Below, piece by piece: positions 6,080 to 13,341 of a stretch of DNA of 13,986 nucleotides. Positions within the stretch are counted from its first letter, which is position 1, and each line of letters begins with the position of its first letter. Where the stretch lies: positions 1 to 13,986 of the forward strand of contig JAHDSP010000427.1 in assembly GCA_018432645.1 (NCBI GenBank), written 5' to 3'. The notes under the pieces were generated by a model, which had not been told where the DNA came from, did no database searches, and worked only from the letters and a program-made list of their open reading frames with translations. This DNA is from Bacteroidales bacterium (GTDB lineage Bacteria; Bacteroidota; Bacteroidia; Bacteroidales; DTU049). The translations under genes and the position numbers were made by a program.

Positions 6080-6742
6080 ATGAAAAAATTTCACTTTTTT
6101 TTATTTTTCAATTTTTTAATATTCAATCTAATAGCTCAAAATTTTATTGGCATAGCTAATGTTGGTTTTAATATTTCGCAAGTAGATGGAGATGAGATTT
6201 ATGGATTTAGAAAATTTGGAGCTAATATAGGTCCTAGTGTTATGTATTCCTTCGGTAAAAATAACCAATGGCAAATAATTTTGGAAACTAATTTTAGCCA
6301 AAAAGGTTCTTATCAGAAATATCCCAATACATATGTAGATACTATGAAATTGCCATACTATAACTTAAGATTAAATTATGTAGAAATACCATTACTTATA
6401 TTATATAATGATAAAAATTTAATCAGCTTTGGTGGAGGTTTTAGCTATGGTAGACTAACAAATGCTAAAGAATATGAATATGGTAATTTGATTAATTATA
6501 ATACACTACGCGGTCCGTATGATGCTGATAATTTTGAAATTATTGCAGACGTACGTTTTAGAATATACCAAAAGCTATATGGTAATATTAGATATTCATA
6601 TAGCATAGACAAGATAAGGACTAGAAGTTATGATAATGGAGTAAACAAGTGGACGAGGGACCAGTACAATAATGTAATATCAATAAGGCTTTTGTGGTAT
6701 TTCAATCAAAAACAAGAAAATAAGCCGTCAAATAAAAAATAG
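6080..6742 (+). CDS. Small outer-membrane beta-barrel protein (PorT-like)
   Basis: The 220-aa protein starts with a Lys-Lys and Phe-rich signal peptide (about 1-19, ending NLIAQ). The rest alternates in short amphipathic strands typical of the Bacteroidota outer-membrane barrel domain: GIANVGFNISQVDGD with GFRKFGANIGP, IILETNFSQKGSYQ, LRLNYVEIPLLIL, ISFGGGFSYGRLTNAKEY, and a C-terminal strand ending IRLLWYF. The phrases 'F-S-Q-K-G-S' and 'Y-x-E-I-P-L-L' are hallmark positions of this family. About eight strands seem likely. The function of these barrels is mostly unknown. Its ATG is only 6 nt after tRNA-Arg, and no separate promoter is visible, so it is probably made from the tRNA transcript. 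Confidence 0.85.
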   Translation: MKKFHFFLFFNFLIFNLIAQNFIGIANVGFNISQVDGDEIYGFRKFGANIGPSVMYSFGKNNQWQIILETNFSQKGSYQKYPNTYVDTMKLPYYNLRLNYVEIPLLILYNDKNLISFGGGFSYGRLTNAKEYEYGNLINYNTLRGPYDADNFEIIADVRFRIYQKLYGNIRYSYSIDKIRTRSYDNGVNKWTRDQYNNVISIRLLWYFNQKQENKPSNKK

Positions 6743-6752
6743 TGAATTATAC

Positions 6753-6806
6753 AAATGTTTTAAAAGGGGAAGTGTAACATATTTGTATGTTATACTTTAA
6801 ACATTT
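6753..6806 (+). terminator. Long composite hairpin after the barrel gene, overlapping the IS left end
   Basis: AAATGTTT (6753-6760) pairs with AAACATTT (6799-6806). Inside it, 6769-6781 pairs with 6786-6798 (13 bp including two G-T wobbles, loop TTTG). The hairpin starts 10 nt after the barrel gene's stop codon and is followed by TTATTATATTT, so it can serve as a terminator for the tRNA/barrel transcript. It also contains the left inverted repeat of the insertion sequence. Confidence 0.45.
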
Positions 6807-6827
6807 TATTATATTTATATAATTTAT

Positions 6828-6835
6828 TATTTTTG
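6828..6835 (+). promoter_or_regulatory. Bacteroidota -7 box for the transposase
   Basis: TATTTTTG matches TAnnTTTG, 16 nt before the transposase ATG and inside the IS. This suggests the element carries its own promoter. No -33 TTG is evident. Confidence 0.4.
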
Positions 6836-6851
6836 TCAAAATTTTTAAATC

Positions 6852-7844
6852 ATGAAAGATTTATTTACAAACACCGATGAATACTTGGCTCTGACCAAGG
6901 ATCATAAGCGAGATTTCCTTGATAAGTTATATCAATATCTCGTTAATAACAATGCTACCCCTGTAGATTATCAAAAAGTAAAAATTCAATCTACCGCAGC
7001 CATATGTCCCGACTGCAGAAGCGAGAATGTCATAAAAGCGGGCAAAAGAAATGGCAGACAAGTTTATAAATGTAAAACCTGCGGTTATCAATTTCGTGAG
7101 ACTGCTCGCACCTTTGTCTATCGCATGAGAAAATATCCATTAATGCTCGATTACATGAGATGTATGCTCGAGGCTAAAAGTCTGCGAGCTTGTGCTGATG
7201 AGGTGGGCATTTGTCTGAAAACAAGTTTCGAATGGCGACACAAAATATTAGCTGCCATTAGAGCTTTAGAAGGTGGAATAAGCTTCTCTGGTATTGTGGA
7301 AGCTGATGAACTTCTAATGAACTATTCAGAAAAAGGCAGAAAATTTAAAAGTAAAGAAGAATATCTGAGAGCTAAAAGGAAAAAACATCCCAAAGTAGCA
7401 GTATTAGTCGTAACAGATAGAGAAGGTAATTTACTTTTTAAACAAGTTGGAGAGAAAAAAGTGAAAAATGAACAATTGAGAGAAGAGCTGAAGAATAGAT
7501 TATCAAAAAATAATCTAATATGTGTAAAGCCCAAGAAAGAGTTCAGAAAAGCAGTGAAAAGTTTGCAAAGTAAAAAGGTGATAGTAAACAAAAGACAGAT
7601 TAAGCGAGGGATTTATAGTGTAAAGATAGTTGAGAGCAAAATAAGTGATTTCAAGACTTGGTTGACTAGATTTCACGGAGTAGCTACGAAGTACTTACAA
7701 AGCTACCTAATGTGGTTTGTGATAATGAATAAGTACCTGAAAGATCTGATAGATCCTGACATTGGCAGGCTGTTGAACCTGTCATCGCACGACAGATGGG
7801 CGTGGGACAAGTATAGAGAGATAGTAACTCAAAGTTATGATTAA
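6852..7844 (+). CDS. IS1595-family-like transposase, possibly inactive
   Basis: The 330-aa protein has a four-Cys zinc ribbon (CPDC 52-55, CKTC 74-77) and a helix-turn-helix-like stretch (107-135, S-L-R-A-C-A-D-E-V-G-I-C-L). A DDE-type core opens with GIVEADE (148-154, Asp152) and includes the SEKGRK block (159-164). The C-terminal FHGVATKYLQSYLMWF (274-289) is a signature I associate with IS1595-type transposases. The frame is intact. At the place where relatives carry a T-D-G/A-H-K motif with the second catalytic Asp, this protein reads ICVKPKKEF (223-231), with no Asp; Glu261 could be the third acidic residue. Transposition activity is therefore doubtful. I judged the alignment by memory, so the missing Asp needs an alignment check. 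Confidence 0.8.
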   Translation: MKDLFTNTDEYLALTKDHKRDFLDKLYQYLVNNNATPVDYQKVKIQSTAAICPDCRSENVIKAGKRNGRQVYKCKTCGYQFRETARTFVYRMRKYPLMLDYMRCMLEAKSLRACADEVGICLKTSFEWRHKILAAIRALEGGISFSGIVEADELLMNYSEKGRKFKSKEEYLRAKRKKHPKVAVLVVTDREGNLLFKQVGEKKVKNEQLREELKNRLSKNNLICVKPKKEFRKAVKSLQSKKVIVNKRQIKRGIYSVKIVESKISDFKTWLTRFHGVATKYLQSYLMWFVIMNKYLKDLIDPDIGRLLNLSSHDRWAWDKYREIVTQSYD

Positions 7845-7962
7845 CATACTGTAAAGTATAACAAAAATTTGATTCTTCATAACCCTTCCCTCTTCTCATC
7901 ATCCTCCCTATTTAAAATTTTTGACTTTTTAACAATTTTTCAAATAATGATATTTATTCTAT

Positions 7963-7996
7963 TTGCATTTTATATAAACTAATATTATTAATTTTG
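7963..7996 (+). promoter_or_regulatory. Promoter of the mrp operon (-33 TTG and -7 TAATTTTG)
   Basis: TTG at 7963-7965 and TAATTTTG at 7989-7996 (matching TAnnTTTG) are separated by 23 nt, at the long end of Bacteroidota spacing. The -7 box ends 15 nt before the mrp ATG. This is the best-formed promoter in the window. Confidence 0.5.
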
Positions 7997-8011
7997 TGAT
8001 ATAATTATTTA

Positions 8012-9103
8012 ATGATGAAAGAAAAAATTTTAGAAGCTTTAAAATCAGTTATTGATCCAGATCTCAAAAAGGATATTGTATCTTTAGGAATGGTTCAAAA
8101 TTTGGAAATCAATGGTAGTAAAGTTAGTTTTTCTATAGTTTTAACTACTCCTGCATGTCCATTAAAAGAAATGTTTAAAGATCAAGCCATTAATGCAGTT
8201 AAGTCTGTAATGCCAAATGCAGATATTGATGTTAAGATTATTTCTAATACTTCTACGGCTAGAGCTCATTCCATTATGGGAAATATTAAAAATATTGTGG
8301 CTGTGGTTTCAGGCAAAGGTGGCGTTGGCAAATCTACTATTGCTACTAATTTAGCAGTAGGTTTAGCTCTCAAAGGTGCTAAAGTTGGGTTTATTGATGC
8401 AGATATTCACGGTCCTAGTGCCCCTTTAATGTTTGGATTGGAGAATACTCAACCTGAAGTGGTTGAAAACAATGGTAAACAAATTATTACTCCATTAGAA
8501 AAATATGAAGTTAAAATAATGAGTATGGGGTTTTTTATTGATCCAGAAAAAGCTCTTATATGGCGTGGCCCTATGATTGGCTCTGCTTTTAAACAAATTA
8601 TGGAGGATACTAATTGGGGAGAGTTGGACTATCTGATTATTGATACTCCTCCTGGTACAGGAGATATTCACCTGACACTTGTTCAGAATTATAGCCTTAC
8701 TGGTGTTGTCATCGTTACTACTCCTCAAAAAATTGCTATTAATGATGCAGTGAAAGCTATTAATATGTTTGAGGACCCCAATATTAATGTGCCTATTTTA
8801 GGAATAGTAGAAAATATGTCGTATTTCATCCCTCCAGATGCTCCAGATAAAAAATATAATCTTTTTTCTGGGCTTGGCTCTATCAATGATATTGCTAAAA
8901 AATTTCATATAAATATTCTTGGACAGATTCCTATAGATCCACAAATATGTGATGAAGCAGATAACGGACGTCCAGCTATTTTAGATGATAATACAGCTTA
9001 TTCTCTAGAGCTTAGAAAAATGGTGGATGCTACTACTCAGGCTATCTCTATTCGTAATGCTACTCTTCCAGAAACTAAAATTGTAGAAATTAAAAATCAA
9101 TAA
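8012..9103 (+). CDS. mrp: Mrp/ApbC-type iron-sulfur cluster carrier ATPase
   Basis: This 363-aa cytoplasmic P-loop ATPase of the MinD/Mrp class is thought to bind and deliver Fe-S clusters to target enzymes. Residues about 1-80 form a DUF59/MIP18-type domain (VIDPDLKKDIVSLGMV, TTPACPLK). The ATPase domain has the deviant Walker A GKGGVGKST (101-109, with signature Lys102 and Lys107), FIDADIHGPS (127-136), WRGPMI (184-189) and DTPPGTGD (211-218). Where proteobacterial and eukaryotic relatives have a C-x-x-C after VENMSYF, this protein reads IPPDAPDKKYNLF without cysteines; that variant is known in Bacteroidota as far as I recall. Two adjacent ATGs (8012 and 8015) could both start it. The NifU-domain gene follows after 11 nt in the same operon. 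Confidence 0.93.
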   Translation: MMKEKILEALKSVIDPDLKKDIVSLGMVQNLEINGSKVSFSIVLTTPACPLKEMFKDQAINAVKSVMPNADIDVKIISNTSTARAHSIMGNIKNIVAVVSGKGGVGKSTIATNLAVGLALKGAKVGFIDADIHGPSAPLMFGLENTQPEVVENNGKQIITPLEKYEVKIMSMGFFIDPEKALIWRGPMIGSAFKQIMEDTNWGELDYLIIDTPPGTGDIHLTLVQNYSLTGVVIVTTPQKIAINDAVKAINMFEDPNINVPILGIVENMSYFIPPDAPDKKYNLFSGLGSINDIAKKFHINILGQIPIDPQICDEADNGRPAILDDNTAYSLELRKMVDATTQAISIRNATLPETKIVEIKNQ

Positions 9104-9114
9104 AATTTAAAATC

Positions 9115-9357
9115 ATGGAATACGAAGAAATTAAAAAACGTGTCCTTTATATTCTAAATCAAATACGTCCATATCTACAAAATGATGGTGGTGATATGGA
9201 ATTCATAGAATTGACGGATGATTTTATTGTAAAATTAAAATTAACTGGTGCTTGTCATTCTTGCCCAATGTCTGTGATTACTATAAAAAATGGAATTGAA
9301 GAAACTCTAAAAAAATATATTCCAGAAATTAAGGAAGTTGTAAATGTATTAAATTAA
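9115..9357 (+). CDS. NifU-like (Nfu) C-terminal-domain protein
   Basis: The whole 80-aa protein is a single NifU C-terminal domain: IRPYLQNDGGDMEFIEL (17-33), then the cluster-binding G-A-C-H-S-C (Cys47 and Cys50), then MSVITIKNGIEETLKKYIP (52-70). The two Cys would bind a [4Fe-4S] cluster between two subunits. Such proteins act as Fe-S scaffolds or carriers. The gene sits 11 nt after mrp, so the two probably act together, the Nfu protein holding a cluster and Mrp delivering it; that functional link is inferred from the neighbourhood. Confidence 0.93.
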   Translation: MEYEEIKKRVLYILNQIRPYLQNDGGDMEFIELTDDFIVKLKLTGACHSCPMSVITIKNGIEETLKKYIPEIKEVVNVLN

Positions 9358-9360
9358 AAA

Positions 9361-9382
9361 AAAGTTAATATCAACTAACTTT
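9361..9382 (+). terminator. Possible terminator after mrp-nfu
   Basis: AAAGTTA (9361-9367) and TAACTTT (9376-9382) form a 7-bp perfect stem with an 8-nt loop, followed by ATTTACCC. It starts 3 nt after the stop codon. The stem is A/T-rich and the T-run is short, so the call is weak. Confidence 0.35.
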
Positions 9383-9428
9383 ATTTACCCAAGTACTTTC
9401 TTTTATTAGCCTAAAGTATAATTGTTTT

Positions 9429-9458
9429 ATTTGTGCTCATTTGTGTGCATTTGTGGAC
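9429..9458 (+). repeat. Three tandem 10-mers ATTTGTGNNN
   Basis: ATTTGTGCTC, ATTTGTGTGC and ATTTGTGGAC follow each other without gaps (9429-9438, 9439-9448, 9449-9458). The first seven bases are identical in all three. They lie in the 201-bp gap between the nfu gene and murD, about 100 bp ahead of murD. A protein-binding site or simple slippage are both possible. Confidence 0.6.
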
Positions 9459-9558
9459 ATTTTTTAATCACATTTTCCAATAATTACATTATATTTTTAA
9501 AATTATTATTACAAAATTTAAAATATTGCTAATTTTACTAAATTATTTATAATTTTTT

Positions 9559-10899
9559 ATGGAAACAATTGTTAGCGAATTTATCAATAAAAAAATCTGT
9601 ATTTGGGGATGGGGACGCGAAGGCAAAAGCACATTGCAATTTATAAATAAATTTGTGCACAGTTCAGATGTAGTAATTGCTGATAAAAATTCTATTGATA
9701 ATATTGCCATTCCATATATTTCTGAAAATGAGCTGATTGCTAATATAGATAAATATGATATTATAATTAAAGCTCCAGGGATTAGTCTATATAATTTGAA
9801 TATTAAAAAAACTAATAACATTACAAGTCAAGTGGAATTATTCCTTAAATATTATAAAGACAAAACTATTGGTATTACTGGCACCAAAGGCAAATCTACT
9901 ACAACTAATTTAGTATATTTTTTATTAAAAAATTTAAATTATAATGTACAAATGGGTGGAAATATTGGAATACCTGTATTCGACCTTTTAATGAATGATA
10001 ACCAAACAGATTGGTACGTTTTAGAATTATCTTGTCATCAATTAGATAATATAAATTATTCACCTCATATTGCAATTTTTTTAAATATTTTCCCAGAGCA
10101 TCTAGATTACTATCAATCATTAGAATCATATAAAAATGCTAAATTTAATATCATTGCTCATCAGAATAGTAATGACCTTGCTATAATAAATAACAACATT
10201 TCTGATATTCCAAATATAGAAAGTGAAATTTGGAATTTCGGTGAAAACATTAAAAATATTCAAAGAGGATTATTTTATATTAATAATAATTTAATTTTTA
10301 AAAATTCTAACAACACAAAAAAATTATCAATCGATCAAACCAAATTAAAACTAAAAGGGCAGCATAACATTCATAATATTTGTGCAGCTTTACTAGCTAC
10401 ACATTTTGGTACTAGCAGAGAAATCGAAACATTTGTACAAAAAATTTATGAATTTCAGCCTTTACCACATAGATTGGAGTATGTAGGCAAATTTAAAGAT
10501 ATTCATTTTTACAATGATAGCATCTCTACAATACCACAATCTACTATTGCAGCATTAGAATCACTGCACGATGTAGACACTTTAATAATAGGTGGGATGA
10601 ATAGGGGTATAAATTATTCTGAACTTTTTGATTATTTAAAAAAATCAAATGTAAAAAATATATTTTGTATAGGAGAATTAAAAGATTTTTTATATCAAAA
10701 TTTAAACAATTATAAAGATAAAAATGTAATTAAATTTGAAGATTTACAACAAGCTGTGTATGCTGCTTTTCAATTTACTTCTCCTGGTAAAATTTGTTTG
10801 TTATCGCCTGCAGCAGCTAGCTATGATCAGTTCAAAAATTTCGAAGAGCGTGGCGATAAATTCAAACATTATATAGAAGATTTTGATACAAAAATCTAG
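9559..10899 (+). CDS. murD: MurD-type UDP-MurNAc-L-Ala:glutamate ligase
   Basis: This 446-aa cytoplasmic Mur ligase adds glutamate to UDP-MurNAc-L-alanine in peptidoglycan synthesis. Visible are the N-terminal Rossmann GWGREG (17-22), the ATP loop GTKGKST (108-114), VLELSCHQLD (154-163), NIFPEHLDYY (176-185, His181), the likely carbamylated Lys195 in YKNAKF, GQHNIHN (267-273), PHRLEYVG (303-310) and SPAAASYDQF (416-425) before FEERGDKF. Two spots differ from the E. coli-type enzyme. NDSISTIP (319-326) replaces NDSKATN, and GGMNRG (345-350) replaces GG-D-G-K, so two lysines near the glutamate site are absent. A near-match -7 box TAATTTTA lies at 9530-9537. The gene converges on mreD. Confidence 0.9.
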   Translation: METIVSEFINKKICIWGWGREGKSTLQFINKFVHSSDVVIADKNSIDNIAIPYISENELIANIDKYDIIIKAPGISLYNLNIKKTNNITSQVELFLKYYKDKTIGITGTKGKSTTTNLVYFLLKNLNYNVQMGGNIGIPVFDLLMNDNQTDWYVLELSCHQLDNINYSPHIAIFLNIFPEHLDYYQSLESYKNAKFNIIAHQNSNDLAIINNNISDIPNIESEIWNFGENIKNIQRGLFYINNNLIFKNSNNTKKLSIDQTKLKLKGQHNIHNICAALLATHFGTSREIETFVQKIYEFQPLPHRLEYVGKFKDIHFYNDSISTIPQSTIAALESLHDVDTLIIGGMNRGINYSELFDYLKKSNVKNIFCIGELKDFLYQNLNNYKDKNVIKFEDLQQAVYAAFQFTSPGKICLLSPAAASYDQFKNFEERGDKFKHYIEDFDTKI

Positions 10900-10904
10900 T
10901 TTAA

Positions 10905-10930
10905 GGTATATAGTTATATGCTTCTATACC
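10905..10930. terminator. Possible shared terminator between murD and mreD
   Basis: GGTATA (10905-10910) pairs with TATACC (10925-10930) over a 14-nt loop, in the 35-bp gap between the converging murD and mreD stop codons. The stem is short and no long T-run follows, so this is tentative. Confidence 0.3.
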
Positions 10931-10934
10931 ATTG

Positions 10935-11471
10935 TTATACAAATTTTTCTTTTTCTTCTTTATGAAATAACCAAGACCTTATTAATTCAGCAATACAAAT
11001 AAATATAATGGTAAAAATGATTTCTTCAATAATAAAAAAGAATCTAATGTAAATCCATGAAGCGAGATAATTTATGATATTTACTAAAAAAGTAAAAATT
11101 GTAGAAAAAATAGTTATATAAATTAAAAAACTCCTCCATCCTAGCAAATTAGAATTGGCATAAAGTGGAGACTCTATCTTTTTGAATTTATTATATTGGG
11201 GTAATAAAAAATAATAATGCTGGATAAAAATAATAACTATAGCACCAAAAGCATATAATCCATAAGTGAATGTAAATAAATCTCTCAATAAACCAATCAA
11301 AAAAGCAATAAATATCAAAGATGTTTTATTCATATTAAAAGGAATCAAACATAAAATAATATAGATGAATAAATTAATCTGTACACCATACGATAGTGGC
11401 AAATGATCTAATATTAGAACTTGAAATAGGAAAATTAATATAGCAAATAATACTTTTTTAAAAGTCTGCAT
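10935..11471 (-). CDS. mreD: Rod shape-determining membrane protein MreD
   Basis: The 178-aa, very hydrophobic inner-membrane protein has about five or six transmembrane segments: 7-24, 32-46, 52-68, 71-90, 114-140 and 145-166. Length and topology fit MreD, part of the elongasome that ties MreB filaments to wall synthesis. Sequence conservation in this family is low. The assignment rests on topology, the FLIGLLRDLFTFTYGLYAFG stretch (57-76; G-x-x-x-D then G-x-x-A/G) and its position 3 nt after mreC. The C-terminus is charged (HKEEKEKF). No mrdA (PBP2) or rodA follows; the next gene is the converging murD. Confidence 0.88.
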   Translation of the reverse strand: MQTFKKVLFAILIFLFQVLILDHLPLSYGVQINLFIYIILCLIPFNMNKTSLIFIAFLIGLLRDLFTFTYGLYAFGAIVIIFIQHYYFLLPQYNKFKKIESPLYANSNLLGWRSFLIYITIFSTIFTFLVNIINYLASWIYIRFFFIIEEIIFTIIFICIAELIRSWLFHKEEKEKFV

Positions 11472-11474
11472 GAA

Positions 11475-12302
11475 TTATTTATTTTGATTAAGTTGCATTA
11501 TTTGATCATTATCAATAAACTTAACTACATAAACGAAATATACTCTGTATAAATTTTCTAAATAATTAAATTTATAGGTCATAGATTGATTATCTGGGTT
11601 AAAATATTTAGTAGTAACAACTCCAATAGGTATATTTGGTGGGAAAAAAGTTGAATAATCACTAGTAAAAATGGTATCACCAAGATTAATTTTAATAGTG
11701 AATGGTACATTTACTATTTCGCCGGTTCCTATATGTTTTCTATCCCATTGAGCTATACCAACGTAATTATTATTTATAGCAGCAGAGATTTTGACATCAG
11801 GATGCATATAAGTTTTTAACAAAGTATATCTATCTGAAACAGAGCTCACAATCCCTAGGATTCCATTAGGTGTAAAGACACCACTATTTTCGCTAATGCC
11901 ATCTCTCCTTCCCTTTTCGATAATTGCATAATTCTTTGATTCATTAATGGTCATAGTTAATAATCTAGCAGACAAAAAATAATATAAATTTTTTAATGAG
12001 TCTGGTATTAAAAACGTGCTATCAGAAACAGATATACATTTTACATTCATAGAATTATGCAATCTATCATTTAGGATTAAATTCTCTATAGCTAGTTCTT
12101 CGTTTTCTTTTTTTAGAGAAAAATAATAAGAAATATTACTCGACAACGTATTGAATGGGGCAACTATGAAAGATGAAATTTTAAAAAAATAAGCTTTATG
12201 AATTTCAGAATTATGAATAAAAAGCCATAAACAAAAAATAGATAATATGAGGAAAATAATAGTAAAATTATATTTTTTAAAAAATCTAAGCCAGTTCCAC
12301 AT
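11475..12302 (-). CDS. mreC: Rod shape-determining protein MreC
   Basis: The 275-aa protein has one N-terminal membrane anchor (about 13-30, F-T-I-I-F-L-I-L-S-I-F-C-L-W-L-F-I-H). A coiled coil follows (about 63-84, LKKENEELAIENLILNDRL). The periplasmic beta-domain has the family's G-R-R-D-G-I, GVFTPNGILGIVSSVSDRY and LGDTIFTSDYSTFFPPNIPI landmarks. MreC forms filaments that link MreB, MreD and the wall-synthesising PBP2/RodA pair. It starts at ATG 12300-12302, 3 nt after mreB, and is followed after 3 nt by mreD, so mreBCD is clearly one operon. Confidence 0.95.
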   Translation of the reverse strand: MWNWLRFFKKYNFTIIFLILSIFCLWLFIHNSEIHKAYFFKISSFIVAPFNTLSSNISYYFSLKKENEELAIENLILNDRLHNSMNVKCISVSDSTFLIPDSLKNLYYFLSARLLTMTINESKNYAIIEKGRRDGISENSGVFTPNGILGIVSSVSDRYTLLKTYMHPDVKISAAINNNYVGIAQWDRKHIGTGEIVNVPFTIKINLGDTIFTSDYSTFFPPNIPIGVVTTKYFNPDNQSMTYKFNYLENLYRVYFVYVVKFIDNDQIMQLNQNK

Positions 12303-12305
12303 GAA

Positions 12306-13325
12306 TTAAATAAGGAAAGGGAATTTATTAAAATTTTTAAGAGCTACGCTAGTACCTCTAGCTACAGCTAAAAGAGGATCTTCGCCCAATTGCACTTTTA
12401 GTTTTATTCTAGATGATAATCTTTTATCTAAACCACGAAGCAATGAGCTACCGCCAGTAAGATAAACACCATTTTGCAATATATCAGCAGATAGTTCTGG
12501 TGGAGTATTTTCTAAGGCACTAATTACAGTATCTTCTATTTTAGAAATAGTTTTATCTATAGCATGAGCTATCTCTTCATGGTTAACTTGTACTGAGCGA
12601 GGTATACCAGTTATTATATCTCTACCATTAACTTCTATAGGTTCAGGTGGATTTTCAATATTAGGTATAGCAGCACCAACATCAATTTTAATACGTTCTG
12701 CTGTTCTTTCACCGATACTAAGATTATGAGCACGTTTCATATAATCTTGTATATCTTCATTGAGTTCAGTACCACCTACACGAATGCTTTTATTACTAAT
12801 AATACCACCTAAAGCAATAACTGCTACCTCAGTAGTACCACCGCCTATGTCTACAATCATATTACCTGTATTGTCTAATACATCAATACCTATACCTAAA
12901 GCTGCAGCCATAGGTTCATAAATTAATTTTACTTCTTTAGCTCCAGCTTGTTCAGCAGAGTCGTGTACAGCTCTCATTTCTACTTCAGTTATACCACTTG
13001 GAATACCTATTACCATACGATAACTATAATTGATGAGATTATTTTTCCAAGGTATCATTTTAATAAATTCTCTAATCATTATCTCAGCAGCATAGAAATC
13101 TGCTATTACGCCATCTCTCAATGGGATAATAGTTTTTATATGTTCATGAGTTTTGCCATGCATCATCATAGCTTTTTTGCCGACAGCCATCACAGTATTT
13201 GTGGTATTATCTATTGCAACGATAGATGGTTCATTTACTACCACTTTATCATTATACATTATCACTGTATTAGCTGTACCTAAGTCTATTGCTATTTCTT
13301 TTGTTAAAAAATTAAACAAAGCCAT
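12306..13325 (-). CDS. mreB: Rod shape-determining actin homologue MreB
   Basis: The 339-aa bacterial actin polymerises under the inner membrane and guides lateral wall synthesis. The nucleotide-binding motifs are intact: phosphate-1 IDLGTANT (13-20), IGIPSG (106-111), the connect segment YEPMAAALG (135-144, Glu136), phosphate-2 IVDIGGGTTEVAVI (157-170) and the adenosine site LTGGSSLLRGLD (289-300). The N-terminus begins MALFNFLTKE, with a small hydrophobic membrane-binding patch. The length is normal. It starts at the ATG at 13323-13325, 16 nt after purH, and is very likely co-transcribed with it and with mreC and mreD. Confidence 0.97.
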   Translation of the reverse strand: MALFNFLTKEIAIDLGTANTVIMYNDKVVVNEPSIVAIDNTTNTVMAVGKKAMMMHGKTHEHIKTIIPLRDGVIADFYAAEIMIREFIKMIPWKNNLINYSYRMVIGIPSGITEVEMRAVHDSAEQAGAKEVKLIYEPMAAALGIGIDVLDNTGNMIVDIGGGTTEVAVIALGGIISNKSIRVGGTELNEDIQDYMKRAHNLSIGERTAERIKIDVGAAIPNIENPPEPIEVNGRDIITGIPRSVQVNHEEIAHAIDKTISKIEDTVISALENTPPELSADILQNGVYLTGGSSLLRGLDKRLSSRIKLKVQLGEDPLLAVARGTSVALKNFNKFPFLI

Positions 13326-13341
13326 CTTATTCCTCTATTTT

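Larger units (their letters stand above)
6788..7863 (+). mobile_element. IS1595-like insertion sequence, about 1.08 kb
   Basis: The 12-bp inverted repeat TGTTATACTTTA at 6788-6799 has its exact complement at 7852-7863, and one transposase gene lies between them. Length and the single-gene layout fit an IS. I cannot find an 8-bp target duplication at these borders, so either the ends lie a few bases away or the insertion is old and its flanks have diverged. The internal codon choice is richer in G+C than that of the neighbours. Confidence 0.65.

Noticed and set aside
6780..7871. 8-bp target-site duplication flanking the IS
   Set aside because: The bases outside 6788 (TATTTGTA) and 7863 (AAAAATTT) do not match, and shifting the borders by a base does not help.
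7883..7909. Pyrimidine-rich tract (25 of 27 bases) between the IS and mrp
   Set aside because: It could be a regulatory or unusual-structure site, but it is short, has no symmetry, and lies upstream of the mrp promoter; nothing links it to a function.
12948..13283. Plus-strand open frame of about 111 codons opposite mreB
   Set aside because: It lies fully antisense to the well-conserved mreB, has a Tyr/His/Ser-rich composition typical of a shadow frame and matches no motif.
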